Shown here piece by piece: positions 46,575 through 54,334 of a stretch of 64,000 nt of DNA. The notes beneath the pieces are model-generated. The model did not search any database and was not told where the DNA came from. It worked only from the letters and a program-made list of their open reading frames with translations. How positions within the stretch are numbered: position 1 is the stretch's first letter; each line of letters opens with the position of its first letter. A program made the position numbers and the translations under genes. This stretch comes from Flavobacteriaceae bacterium. Its GTDB lineage: Bacteria; Bacteroidota; Bacteroidia; Flavobacteriales; Flavobacteriaceae. The stretch is from contig CP031964.1 of assembly GCA_003443635.1 (NCBI GenBank), positions 1-64,000 of the forward strand, written 5' to 3'.

Positions 46575-46626
46575 TTATATTTATCACCATTGCAAATTTA
46601 ATTTTTAGTTAAAAATCAATTTTAAA

Positions 46627-47553
46627 ATGTATAAAACAATCTATCTTTTATTTATCTTTTTTTTTATCAGTAAAAATGTATCTGGACAAAATTATAATGA
46701 GCTCGTTTCTCAAGCAATCGAACTTCATACAAATAAAAAATATGAGGCTTCAATAAAAATTTGGGATAATGCTTTTAGTATCCATAACGGATACTCCACG
46801 GATTATTACAATGCAGCTTGTACAAATTCATTAGCAGGCAATGCAGACAAAGCTATTAGCTATTTAAAAAAAGCTATTAAAACAGGTTGGACTGATATTA
46901 ATTGGATGAAGCAGGATAATGATCTATCTCCACTGCATGATTTAAAAACATGGAAAACATTTATAGCACAAATTCCAAAAATTCAAGAAAATTATTTAAG
47001 TTCTTTAAACATCGCTATGAAAAAAGAGCTAGAAAATTTAAGGGTTAAAGATCAAACTCTAAGACGATTATTACCAGATTTAGAAAAGCATTTTGGGCGT
47101 GACTCATATAATTACAAATGGTTTAATTATGAGTTAATACCAGAAAACGACAGTTTAGTTTTAGTAAGAGTTATTGATGTTATTGAAAAAAATGGCTGGA
47201 TGGGCATAAGTGAAGTTGGGGAGTTAGCAAACCAATCGTTATGGTTAGTTATTCAGCATGCGCCTTTAAAAATACAAGAAAAATATTTATCTCTTTTAGA
47301 AGAATCTGTCGAAAAAGGTGAATCTAAAGCAAGGTATATGGCTTTTTTAACAGATAGGATTTTAATGCGTAAAAATCAGAAACAAATATACGGAACACAA
47401 GCACGTTGGAATGCTGATAAAAAAAAGAATATTATCTATCCAATAAAAAATTATGAAACTGTTAACGATAGACGAAAAAAAGTAGGGCTTGAAACCATTG
47501 AGCAATACGCAAACAATAATAGTTATTTATATGAGCCTAAAAATTATAACTAA
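46627..47553 (+). CDS. TPR and DUF6624 secreted protein
   Basis: This 308-aa protein is one of very few plus-strand genes. A signal peptide (IYLLFIFFFISKNVSGQ) precedes two TPR-like repeats (residues 25-95, DYYNAACTNSLAGNADKAIS). A DUF6624-type region follows (about 140-300), with KDQTLRRLLPD, VIEKNGWMGISEVG and a conserved end YGTQARW and NDRRKKVGLETIEQY. The DUF6624 function is unknown. It is transcribed away from the polysaccharide locus and shares the intergenic region with it; a 38-bp palindrome lies just upstream. Confidence 0.82.
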   Translation: MYKTIYLLFIFFFISKNVSGQNYNELVSQAIELHTNKKYEASIKIWDNAFSIHNGYSTDYYNAACTNSLAGNADKAISYLKKAIKTGWTDINWMKQDNDLSPLHDLKTWKTFIAQIPKIQENYLSSLNIAMKKELENLRVKDQTLRRLLPDLEKHFGRDSYNYKWFNYELIPENDSLVLVRVIDVIEKNGWMGISEVGELANQSLWLVIQHAPLKIQEKYLSLLEESVEKGESKARYMAFLTDRILMRKNQKQIYGTQARWNADKKKNIIYPIKNYETVNDRRKKVGLETIEQYANNNSYLYEPKNYN

Positions 47554-47613
47554 TCTCTCCTATTAACAGAAAGATAAGTATCTCTGTTGTATGAAATACA
47601 TTAAAGAAAAAGG

Positions 47614-47982
47614 TTATAACCCACTATTATCTATCATAAACTCACCTAACATATTATCTAGACCTAATTGAAATAGTGTACCTCTAACTAAATCTTGCAT
47701 GTTATTTAGTTCAATATAACTCATCGAGAAACTAATTTGCGGTATTGGAGTTTCTAACAATAATGATTTACAAGATTCATTATTTTTACAATCTTTACAT
47801 AGATGTGGCCTGTTAAGTGACTCATTAATATTTTCGGAAAACTGAATTAGCTCTACTGGAGAGAGAAATAAACCTGTATTTCTGAAAACCATTTGAACTC
47901 TCTTAAAATCTTTGGCAAACCCCCTTTTCCATTGAAATGCTATACCAAACTCATTGTAATAAATAGTATTTATGTCATCCAT
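47614..47982 (-). CDS. Small cysteine-motif protein of the PepSY/DUF2271 cluster
   Basis: This 122-aa soluble protein is read from ATG 47982 (MDDINTIYYNEFG); the longer in-frame start at 48006 overlaps the reductase gene by 10 bases and adds only hydrophobic residues. It has a central segment FRNTGLFLSPVELIQF and a Cys motif HLCKDCKNNESC (C-x2-C-x5-C) that could bind metal. It somewhat resembles small Bacteroidota DUF6686-like proteins, but I am not sure. It is the last gene of the cluster that includes the PepSY-flavodoxin reductase. Confidence 0.7.
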   Translation of the reverse strand: MDDINTIYYNEFGIAFQWKRGFAKDFKRVQMVFRNTGLFLSPVELIQFSENINESLNRPHLCKDCKNNESCKSLLLETPIPQISFSMSYIELNNMQDLVRGTLFQLGLDNMLGEFMIDNSGL

Positions 47983-47996
47983 TATCCTAATAATTA

Positions 47997-50195
47997 TTAA
48001 TAGCAATCCATTCTAATTTGTTCTCTATTTTGAAACTCACTTATAGGTAAGTTTAACTGTGTTTTAGTTATCCTTTCTAAAACTTTGATAACTTGATTTT
48101 GCATCGCTACAGACCCACAAATAAGAACAACTCCTTTATTCTTTAATACGTTGGCCATAAATTCAGCTTCTTCAAAAATTAAATCTTGCACATACACTCT
48201 TTCTTCTTTTTCTTGTGAATAAGCTATATTTAAGGTAGATAGTCGCCTTGTTTTTTTAGCAGTTTCAATAATATCATTATATAATTCTAATGATGTTTTA
48301 TTACGCCCTCCCCAAAACAAATGTGTTTTAACTTTTTTATTATTTTCATTTAACATTCCTAAAAAAGGAGCTATCCCTGTACCATTAGCAATCATAACAA
48401 CAGTTTTTGCATTAGTTGGAAAGTTAAACTCTTTGTTTTGCTCTATTGAAGCTTTAATAACATCATTATTTTCAAGTTTATTAAAATATGTAGAGCAGAT
48501 ACCAAATTGGTGTTTTTTAATGCTTAAGAGAATGTCTCCATCAACTTTACCAATAGAATACAAACGCTTTACATTATCTTGTTCTGGATAAAATGCAAAT
48601 AAATCTCCTGATCGAAATTTTGTTTTATTTAATGATTTTAAACGTAATAAAAATGTATCATCTTCATTAATTACAGTTTTACTAATAACTTTAAACGGTT
48701 TATCATTTTTATTTTTTTTAACTTCTGGCTGTTTTATCAGAATTGGTAACCCTGTTTTTTCGTTCCACAATTTGATCCAGTTTTTAAAAGATTCAAAAGA
48801 TTGGTTGTTTATTTTGTGTAATTCTAAAACAGATTTGAAATTTGAATGTGAGTTTAAAAAATCATCAATTTCAATAGCATACTTACAAAAATCTGGATAT
48901 GCTAAAGAACCAAATCCCAAAACAGAAAAATGAAGTTTATTATTAGGTTTTATTTTATTAAAAACCTGTTTGAATTTTTTTGCATTTATAGGGGCATCTC
49001 CTTCTCCATAAGTAGCAGTAAAAATAATTAAATGCTGTGCTTTTTTGTAGAAGTCATATTTATTTAACTCAGAAATAAAAACTGTTTTATTTAAATCTAA
49101 AAGCGCATTGTATAACATATTTGCAAAACCAAAAGTGCTACCAGTTTCAGACCCAACTAAAATAATATACTCGCATTCATCCTTCTTATATTTATTCTTT
49201 AAATTCTTGCTTTTTTTACGTCTTCTTATCGTCATTAAGAATCCTGAATACATAAAAAACAAAATAGAGATAGATGCTAATAGTAAAATGATTGACCATA
49301 GTATACTTCCTTGCCCTGTATGCATTATTAAGCTCCAATTGGATGCAAGAGTTACAAAAGGATATTCTATTTCACTTAGTATTTTTCCAGTATATTGATT
49401 AACTATAATTTCCTTATCTAAAAGTTTAATATAGAAATAATCTTCTGCATCATCAGAAAAAGGAAACTCTACACCTCTAACATCCTTTAATTGTATAGAA
49501 TTAAATACATCAAACTCCTTAACCTCTTTTTTAGGCGTATCAGTTATTGTATTATAATTTATATCATGATTTATTTTATTTGAAGGAAGTAAAGAAAATT
49601 TTTCCAACGATAAATAGACTCCCGTTAATGCTATAATTAATATTGGAATTAATAAAAATCGACCAAAAATGATATGGTAATACTGCTCAAAATATTCTTT
49701 ATTAATTTTTGAAAAGAAGCGTTTTAGATTACCTTGTCTCTTGATAATTAAGAGTACTCCAGTAATAGCTATTAAAAACAATAAAAAAGAAACTAATCCA
49801 ACAAAAAAACGACCTATTCTTTTTAAAAATAGGGATCTATGCAAATTAGTTGCAAATTTAAAAATAGGTTTTTTTTCTATTATGTCACCTATTTTCTCAC
49901 CAGTTATTGGATTAATATAAAAAAATTCATTTTCTCCTTCAGTAGTTATAACCGAAGCACTAACAAAATCATTATTATCTATTTCAACAGTTAAAATTTC
50001 ATCGTAGGTTTCTTCTAATATTGATATAGTTTGTGATAAACGTATCTCTTTTGCAGCTTCAATATTATAAGGTTGCAGCTGATTGGAGATAGGTTCAAAA
50101 GCTAAAATAATCCCAGTTACAGAAGCTAATATTAAAAATAAAGCAGAAGAAATAGCTAAAGTAAGATGGCTATATCTCCAAATTGAAATAGTCAT
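47997..50195 (-). CDS. PepSY membrane protein fused to flavodoxin/FAD/NAD(P) reductase
   Basis: This 732-aa protein begins with a PepSY-associated membrane part with about four helices (about residues 10-340, with FFYINPITGEKIG repeats in the periplasm). A flavodoxin domain follows (about 345-475, GSETGSTFGFANML, TATYGEGDAP), then an FAD-binding domain (about 500-575, RLYSIGKV) and an NAD(P)-binding domain (about 590-732, ANGTGIAPFLGM, ending near RMDCY). The reductase half is like sulfite reductase flavoprotein or cytochrome P450 reductase. It should move electrons from NADPH across the inner membrane to a periplasmic acceptor, probably for iron or heme reduction. The DUF2271 gene, 10 bases upstream, is its usual partner. 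Confidence 0.88.
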   Translation of the reverse strand: MTISIWRYSHLTLAISSALFLILASVTGIILAFEPISNQLQPYNIEAAKEIRLSQTISILEETYDEILTVEIDNNDFVSASVITTEGENEFFYINPITGEKIGDIIEKKPIFKFATNLHRSLFLKRIGRFFVGLVSFLLFLIAITGVLLIIKRQGNLKRFFSKINKEYFEQYYHIIFGRFLLIPILIIALTGVYLSLEKFSLLPSNKINHDINYNTITDTPKKEVKEFDVFNSIQLKDVRGVEFPFSDDAEDYFYIKLLDKEIIVNQYTGKILSEIEYPFVTLASNWSLIMHTGQGSILWSIILLLASISILFFMYSGFLMTIRRRKKSKNLKNKYKKDECEYIILVGSETGSTFGFANMLYNALLDLNKTVFISELNKYDFYKKAQHLIIFTATYGEGDAPINAKKFKQVFNKIKPNNKLHFSVLGFGSLAYPDFCKYAIEIDDFLNSHSNFKSVLELHKINNQSFESFKNWIKLWNEKTGLPILIKQPEVKKNKNDKPFKVISKTVINEDDTFLLRLKSLNKTKFRSGDLFAFYPEQDNVKRLYSIGKVDGDILLSIKKHQFGICSTYFNKLENNDVIKASIEQNKEFNFPTNAKTVVMIANGTGIAPFLGMLNENNKKVKTHLFWGGRNKTSLELYNDIIETAKKTRRLSTLNIAYSQEKEERVYVQDLIFEEAEFMANVLKNKGVVLICGSVAMQNQVIKVLERITKTQLNLPISEFQNREQIRMDCY

Positions 50196-50205
50196 TTAAC
50201 TCATA

Positions 50206-50700
50206 TTACTGGGGTAACATACGGACATATCTTATAAACCCTGTTCCTTCAAATTTACTTTTAATCGTTTCTGATGTTAATTCAAATTCTACATCAGAAG
50301 TATTATATCCTTTATCTTCTATAGCAGTTTCAAAGCGAATTTTATAGCCTGTATCAATTTTATCATCATCTAGTTCAATAATACTAATCCTCCTTTGTCC
50401 ACCACTAATAGTAGCTCCAGTAATAGCATCTATGTCTGTACGTCTTTTTCCATAAAATTTCCACCACTCTTTAATATCGTGATACCATTCTTTATCATCT
50501 CCTTGCACATAAAGTGTTTTTTCGTATTCTCCTTCTGGGTTCATTAATGAAATAGTAATGTAAGCGCCTTCCCCTGTATAATTAATCATTTGAATCAAGC
50601 ATTTATATTTGCTACTTGGCGCATTGCTTTTAAACCCAAACAATGCAAAAACAACGATTATTAATACTGGAATTATTTTAAAAATCTGTGCTCTTTTCAT
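50206..50700 (-). CDS. DUF2271 periplasmic protein
   Basis: This 164-aa protein has an uncleaved or cleaved N-terminal helix (about 7-22, IFKIIPVLIIVVFALFGF). The DUF2271 body follows: YKCLIQMINYTGEGAYITIS, then YHDIKEWWKF, DAITGATISGGQRRISI and a final VRMLPQ. DUF2271 proteins accompany PepSY reductases in Bacteroidota; DAITGATxSG resembles the flavin-attachment S/TGAT motif of FMN-binding domains, so a flavin link is possible. It lies 4 bases after the ankyrin gene and 10 bases before the reductase. Confidence 0.82.
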   Translation of the reverse strand: MKRAQIFKIIPVLIIVVFALFGFKSNAPSSKYKCLIQMINYTGEGAYITISLMNPEGEYEKTLYVQGDDKEWYHDIKEWWKFYGKRRTDIDAITGATISGGQRRISIIELDDDKIDTGYKIRFETAIEDKGYNTSDVEFELTSETIKSKFEGTGFIRYVRMLPQ

Positions 50701-50704
50701 CTTT

Positions 50705-52192
50705 CTATTTTAAAAAACTGATATCTATATTATTTTTTTGTAGTAACTCGTTTTCACTTGCTAAATCAAAAACAGATTCTTCAAAACTTGTTTTTATGTT
50801 TTTGTCTGCTCCTATAGCTATTAGATATTTAATAATTTTATCGTCTTTAGCAGTCATTACGGCTTTATGTAGGATAGTAACACCTTCGTCATTTATTGTA
50901 TTTACATCAATCTTAAATGCCTGCAAATATTTTAATAAATCTAAATTGTTTTTATCTAAAGCAATATGTAACAGAGTACTTCCACTTTCTTGGGGGGTAT
51001 TAAAATCAAAGTTTTTAGATTGTAATAGTTTTAATTTACTCTCAAAACTTTCTTTCCTTGCTGAGCTATAAGAATTAATTAGATAATACCCAATATTATT
51101 TCCTTTTGCATCATTCCCCTCTATACTTGCCTCTTTATTAATAATAAATTCTACTATTTCAGGAGTGTTATATCGTATAGCTAGAGCTAGTGATGAAACA
51201 CCTTTATTATTCGTATTATTAATATCTTTTAAATAGGTTGATAAAAATGAAACTATTTCAAGGTTATTTCTTCTAACTGCATTCATAAAAGCAGTATTTC
51301 CTTCATTATTAGCTTGATTTACATCTACACCTTTATTAATAAAATAATTAAATACCTCTTTATCATTACTTCTAAATGCTAAAGTATGTAACGGTGATTC
51401 TCCTTTATCTGTAATTGTATTTGGTTTAATACCTAATGATTCTAAGTACTTAAAAAACTCTAAAGAATTCGCTTTTCTACGTAACCCCTGGCTAGCAAAA
51501 AACATTGCGTTACCACCTTCTTTATTAGGTTTCTTATAGGAAACTCCTTTTTTAATAAGTGTATTTAACATTTTGGTATTACCAGATCTGGCAACATAGT
51601 TAAAAATTCCATTTCCATTAGTATCTGTAGTATTAATATCTATTCCTTTAGATATAAAGTATTCAATTTCTTTAAAATCTTTAACATAAGGTGCTACTAA
51701 TAATAAAGCATTTGCTCCATAAAGAGTTTTCTCTTCTTTAATATCTACTCCATTAGATATAAGTAGGTCATATAATTTTGGATTGGTTTGCCCATTTAAA
51801 GCGGCATAGTTTAGTACAGTATTGGCATTACTGTCTTTAATATCCAGTTTAGCCCCATTTTTAATTAAAAACTCCATTAACTCTACATTATTTCTACTAG
51901 CTGCCCAAAAAATATAAGTTCTAGCATCATGAGTTAACATATTAACATCTACTTTCTCTTTTTTAAATATATGTTTAATCGTTTCATTATCTACACCATC
52001 TAAAATTGCATATGATAGCCCATTAAAGGTAGATTGGTTAAACTCTAAAATATTATTGCCTTTAGCAATTTCTTTATCTATAAGATCTATACTTGGATTG
52101 GCTTTCCAAAATGCTCTATCTAAAAACACATTTGTATTTTGAGCACTTCCATTAAATACAATTACAAATAATAATAAAGTTATATATTTCAT
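50705..52192 (-). CDS. Secreted ankyrin-repeat protein
   Basis: This 495-aa protein has a signal peptide (ITLLLFVIVFNGSAQ) followed by about 12 ankyrin repeats of 33-37 residues. Examples are NNVELMEFLIKNGAKLDIKD, NTALL-like NTAFMNAVRRNNLEIVSFL and GVTILHKAVM. Ankyrin solenoids mediate protein contacts, here in the periplasm. It is the first gene of the cluster with the DUF2271 and PepSY-reductase genes, and a likely promoter lies at 52230-52237. Ankyrin proteins beside redox or catalase-like periplasmic enzymes are a recurring theme, but a specific partner role is inferred. Confidence 0.88.
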   Translation of the reverse strand: MKYITLLLFVIVFNGSAQNTNVFLDRAFWKANPSIDLIDKEIAKGNNILEFNQSTFNGLSYAILDGVDNETIKHIFKKEKVDVNMLTHDARTYIFWAASRNNVELMEFLIKNGAKLDIKDSNANTVLNYAALNGQTNPKLYDLLISNGVDIKEEKTLYGANALLLVAPYVKDFKEIEYFISKGIDINTTDTNGNGIFNYVARSGNTKMLNTLIKKGVSYKKPNKEGGNAMFFASQGLRRKANSLEFFKYLESLGIKPNTITDKGESPLHTLAFRSNDKEVFNYFINKGVDVNQANNEGNTAFMNAVRRNNLEIVSFLSTYLKDINNTNNKGVSSLALAIRYNTPEIVEFIINKEASIEGNDAKGNNIGYYLINSYSSARKESFESKLKLLQSKNFDFNTPQESGSTLLHIALDKNNLDLLKYLQAFKIDVNTINDEGVTILHKAVMTAKDDKIIKYLIAIGADKNIKTSFEESVFDLASENELLQKNNIDISFLK

Positions 52193-52229
52193 TTTGAAAA
52201 TTTATTTTTAATTAATCTAAATAAGGTTG

Positions 52230-52237
52230 CAAATATA
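52230..52237 (-). promoter_or_regulatory. Candidate -7 box for the ankyrin/PepSY operon
   Basis: On the minus strand this reads TATATTTG, a perfect match to the Bacteroidota -7 consensus TAnnTTTG, 38 bases before the ankyrin start. No good TTG is present at the expected -33 spacing, so it would be a weak or regulated promoter. The flanking 52238-52409 shows nothing else. Confidence 0.45.
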
Positions 52238-52409
52238 TGATAGAATGATTCTAAATAAAATTTATTTTGTTACTTTTTAGTTAATTTAACGTTTAGATAA
52301 TCTAATCGAATAAGCTTTACATTTCTTTATTAATTTTCTTTTATATTATTTTATTTTCTATCCATTATTTAAAGTCTTTTTTAAGTTTATATTTAAATAG
52401 TTATAAAAT

Positions 52410-52531
52410 AAAAAAGCATCCCTATTTTCTGTTAAGAAAAAAGGGATGCTTCTCGTTGATAAGATTCGCACAATCACGATTCTCACTATTTACTAGATGT
52501 TATTTCGAAAACAACACAATATCTCTATGTT
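52410..52531. repeat. Dispersed intergenic repeat, copy 1
   Basis: This copy is the best-folded of three related sequences. It opens with a hairpin whose 10-base arms AAGCATCCCT and AGGGATGCTT are perfect. It continues through GATAAGATTCG and TTCTCACTA and ends with ACAACACAATATCT. A second full-length copy lies at 57416-57537 and a truncated one at 54258-54304. It sits between the ankyrin gene and the GG-leader peptides, in non-coding DNA. Confidence 0.7.
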
Positions 52532-52651
52532 AGAGAGTTATATATTATTAAGTTTAAACAGTTTTTAAATCATCTTTTATGTGAAGGGTATTTTTAATTT
52601 TTATATTTCTTAGAAATTTATTTTTACTCATTAATATAAGGTTCTGATTTC

Positions 52652-52688
52652 AAAGAATCTCTCAATTCAAAAAATAGAGAGATTCTTT
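52652..52688 (-). terminator. Hairpin downstream of GG-leader peptide 1
   Basis: Perfect 12-base arms (52652-52663 and 52677-52688) with a 13-base loop lie 41 bases after the stop of the peptide gene at 52729. The T-run is better on the plus strand, so it may act in both directions. Confidence 0.55.
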
Positions 52689-52728
52689 TTTATTGGAAAA
52701 TGAACTTGAAGATCATTTTGCCAAAAGA

Positions 52729-52941
52729 TTAATGCTCTAAAGGAATTCCTTCAAATTGACATGTGAAAGGAATAAAACCTGGACATTGAGAAACACAAAC
52801 CAATCCAGTACAACAACCACTATTATTACTACTAGGTGTACATGCACCTGAAAAGCCTATACACCCTCCTGGATTTCCTCCATTAATTAATTTTTGATCA
52901 TTCTTGTTTAGGATTTTTCCTAAGTTTTTTAAATTTTTCAT
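52729..52941 (-). CDS. GG-leader cysteine-rich peptide 1 (bacteriocin-like, knottin-like spacing)
   Basis: This 70-aa precursor has a 22-residue leader MKNLKNLGKILNKNDQKLIN ending in GG, the cleavage signal of peptidase-containing ABC transporters. The 48-residue core has seven cysteines at core positions 5, 12, 21, 22, 27, 31 and 39. The first six spell C-x6-C-x8-CC-x4-C-x3-C, the spacing seen in inhibitor cystine knot peptides. It is probably exported and disulfide-bonded; activity is unknown. It is the last of three such genes on the minus strand. No C39 peptidase transporter is in the window, so export must use one encoded elsewhere. Confidence 0.82.
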   Translation of the reverse strand: MKNLKNLGKILNKNDQKLINGGNPGGCIGFSGACTPSSNNSGCCTGLVCVSQCPGFIPFTCQFEGIPLEH

Positions 52942-52967
52942 AATACATAATTTTAATAATCTAATAA

Positions 52968-52998
52968 AGCCTTGAGCGTTTTAATAATACTCAAGGCT
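52968..52998 (-). terminator. Hairpin between GG-leader peptides 2 and 1
   Basis: Perfect 9-base arms (AGCCTTGAG at 52968-52976, CTCAAGGCT at 52990-52998) lie 13 bases after the stop of peptide 2 and 27 bases before the start of peptide 1. On the plus strand it is followed by seven T. On the minus strand it could end the peptide 2 transcript or act as an attenuator before peptide 1. Confidence 0.55.
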
Positions 52999-53011
52999 AG
53001 GTTTTTTTACT

Positions 53012-53185
53012 CTAAAAAGGACATTGACATGTACCTAAAATACATACATTCCCAAATTTACATGGAGCTGCATTACCACAATCTTCGCCTGAAGGCTCAC
53101 AAGTAGGACATAATATTGCCCCTCCTAATACTTCTTTTTGTTCAGCTCTATTTAAAGCTTTTCCTAGTTTTAATAAATCTTTCAT
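53012..53185 (-). CDS. GG-leader cysteine-rich peptide 2 (57 aa)
   Basis: This 57-residue precursor reads from ATG 53185 to TAG 53012. The leader is MKDLLKLGKALNRAEQKEVL ending in GG, closely matching the leaders of peptides 1 and 3. The 35-residue core begins AILCPTCEPSGEDC and has seven cysteines (core 4, 7, 14, 20, 26, 31, 33), ending TCQCPF. The odd number suggests one free Cys or an intermolecular link. It is preceded by copy A of the conserved leader element (53214-53268). Small size hides it from length-filtered gene calls, but the leader homology and start context make it convincing. Confidence 0.85.
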   Translation of the reverse strand: MKDLLKLGKALNRAEQKEVLGGAILCPTCEPSGEDCGNAAPCKFGNVCILGTCQCPF

Positions 53186-53213
53186 AATAAAAAAGTTTTA
53201 ATAATTAATAAAA

Positions 53214-53268
53214 CCGTGAACATTTAAAGGCACTCACAGTATATGCCTATTCTTCGCGAAAGAATATT
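53214..53268 (-). promoter_or_regulatory. Conserved structured leader element, copy A (upstream of peptide 2)
   Basis: This 55-base element matches copy B at 53733-53787 at 48 positions. It ends 28 bases before the start of peptide 2. It contains a dyad around TTCGCGAA and an inverted repeat pairing GTGA with TCAC. In copy B the dyad core is CTCGCGAG, so one base pair has changed on both sides and pairing is kept. It could be a 5' UTR structure or an operator. Confidence 0.65.
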
Positions 53269-53423
53269 GTTAACTATCTAATTTGAATTATTTTCATATT
53301 AAATAGTAGGAATTTTATTTTGCTCGTTGAATTCTTGATGATTATTGTTTATATCATCTTTAACCTCAACTTATCTGTATATTTTTTATAAAGAATTAGT
53401 TTTATATAAAAAGAATCTTGAAG

Positions 53424-53457
53424 AATCAAACCTTCTCATTAAGAAGAAGGTTTGATT
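53424..53457 (-). terminator. Hairpin downstream of GG-leader peptide 3
   Basis: Perfect 13-base arms (53424-53436 and 53445-53457) around an 8-base loop lie 10 bases after the stop of the peptide 3 gene. On the minus strand they are followed by CTTCAAGATTCTTTTT. This should separate peptide 3 from peptide 2, so each has its own transcript. Confidence 0.7.
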
Positions 53458-53467
53458 AATCTATAAA

Positions 53468-53704
53468 TTACCCGCAAGGTGGCTCAAAATAAATGCCTTC
53501 AACACATCGATTTGATCCTCCTATATTTGCACAAACAAATCCAAAAGACAAGTTACTAGGTCCATGTGAATGAAAACAATCACAATTGTTATTACATTCA
53601 TCATTTGTATTTCCTGTCCCTCCAATAAAAAGACCTCCTTTAATTTCTTTTTGTTCGTTTTTAGATAAAGAATGAGCGCCTTTTAAATTTTGTAAATTTC
53701 TCAT
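53468..53704 (-). CDS. GG-leader cysteine-rich peptide 3
   Basis: This 78-aa precursor has a 24-residue leader MRNLQNLKGAHSLSKNEQKE, then IK and GG. The core of 54 residues has six cysteines (core 13, 17, 19, 34, 43, 53) with a CNNNCDC cluster and a HSH segment, and is Gly/Asn-rich at its start. The leader is homologous to those of peptides 1 and 2, while the cores share little beyond cysteine richness, as in diversified natural-product precursor families. Copy B of the structured leader element lies 28 bases upstream, and a hairpin terminator follows. Confidence 0.8.
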   Translation of the reverse strand: MRNLQNLKGAHSLSKNEQKEIKGGLFIGGTGNTNDECNNNCDCFHSHGPSNLSFGFVCANIGGSNRCVEGIYFEPPCG

Positions 53705-53732
53705 AATTATATTTTTAATACATTATTTAAGG

Positions 53733-53787
53733 CTGTGAACATTTAATGGCATTCACAGTGTATGCCAATTCCTCGCGAGAGAATATT
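53733..53787 (-). promoter_or_regulatory. Conserved structured leader element, copy B (upstream of peptide 3)
   Basis: This is the second copy of the 55-base element, 28 bases before the peptide 3 start, the same distance as copy A from peptide 2. Its stem CTGTGAA/TTCACAG is a perfect 7-base pair, stronger than in copy A. Just upstream (53794-53814) is another small inverted repeat CAAAACAT-N5-ATGTTTTG that may belong to the promoter. Confidence 0.65.
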
Positions 53788-53876
53788 ATTTACCAAAACA
53801 TTTTATATGTTTTGATTATTTTCTAATAAGAGATATGTAATTTAAAAGACAAAACAAAAGTAGGGAGCCTGCTAGT

Positions 53877-53970
53877 GTTTATAGGTTAGGATTTGAAAAT
53901 GAATACTAAAAGCGTCTAAGTGGTTTGTATAAAAATTTTCAAATCTTTGTATTTTCTAATACCTATAAAC
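53877..53970. repeat. Composite inverted repeat in non-coding DNA
   Basis: Two nested pairs of arms are present: GTTTATAGGT (53877-53886) with ACCTATAAAC (53961-53970), and GATTTGAAAAT (53890-53900) with ATTTTCAAATC (53935-53945). Both pairs are perfect. The left arms are 3 bases apart and the right arms 15. No open frame covers it. It could be a folded RNA or a decayed small mobile element. The remaining 53971-54257 shows no gene. Confidence 0.5.
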
Positions 53971-54257
53971 TGATGGTTAAATTACAGTAATAGAAATAAT
54001 TAATTTCTATCTAAAACTACTTATAAAATTTGAATTTTTATTACGGAAAAACCACAAGATAATTGCAACAAAACCTTACTTTTCAATATTTTACTATAAG
54101 TTCAATCAAAAATTTTAACCAATATTTATATGTTAAATATTTCTAGTTTAGAAAATTAAATTCGTTTGAGTCTACTATTATTAAATTGAAAAAATCTAAA
54201 TACAAGAAAAAGGTGTACAATTAGAGTTTAAAATGCAAGCAGAAATGACTCTAAAAC

Positions 54258-54304
54258 AAAAAGCATCTCGATTTTCTGTTAAGAAAAAAAGAAAGTTTTT
54301 CATT
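54258..54304. repeat. Dispersed intergenic repeat, truncated copy 3
   Basis: This segment matches the first 45 or so bases of the copies at 52410 and 57416, including AAAAAGCATC, ATTTTCTGTTAAGAAAAAA and the following AAAG, and is preceded by TAAAACA as in copy 2. The homology stops near 54304, 31 bases before the stop of the permease gene. Confidence 0.6.
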
Positions 54305-54334
54305 CCATTATTTTAAAATATAATTCTAAAAAAT

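Noticed and set aside
54187-54301. 35-aa minus-strand frame starting MKNFLFFLTENRD
   Set aside because: It has no GG motif, overlaps the dispersed repeat copy 3 and has no leader homology with the peptide family.
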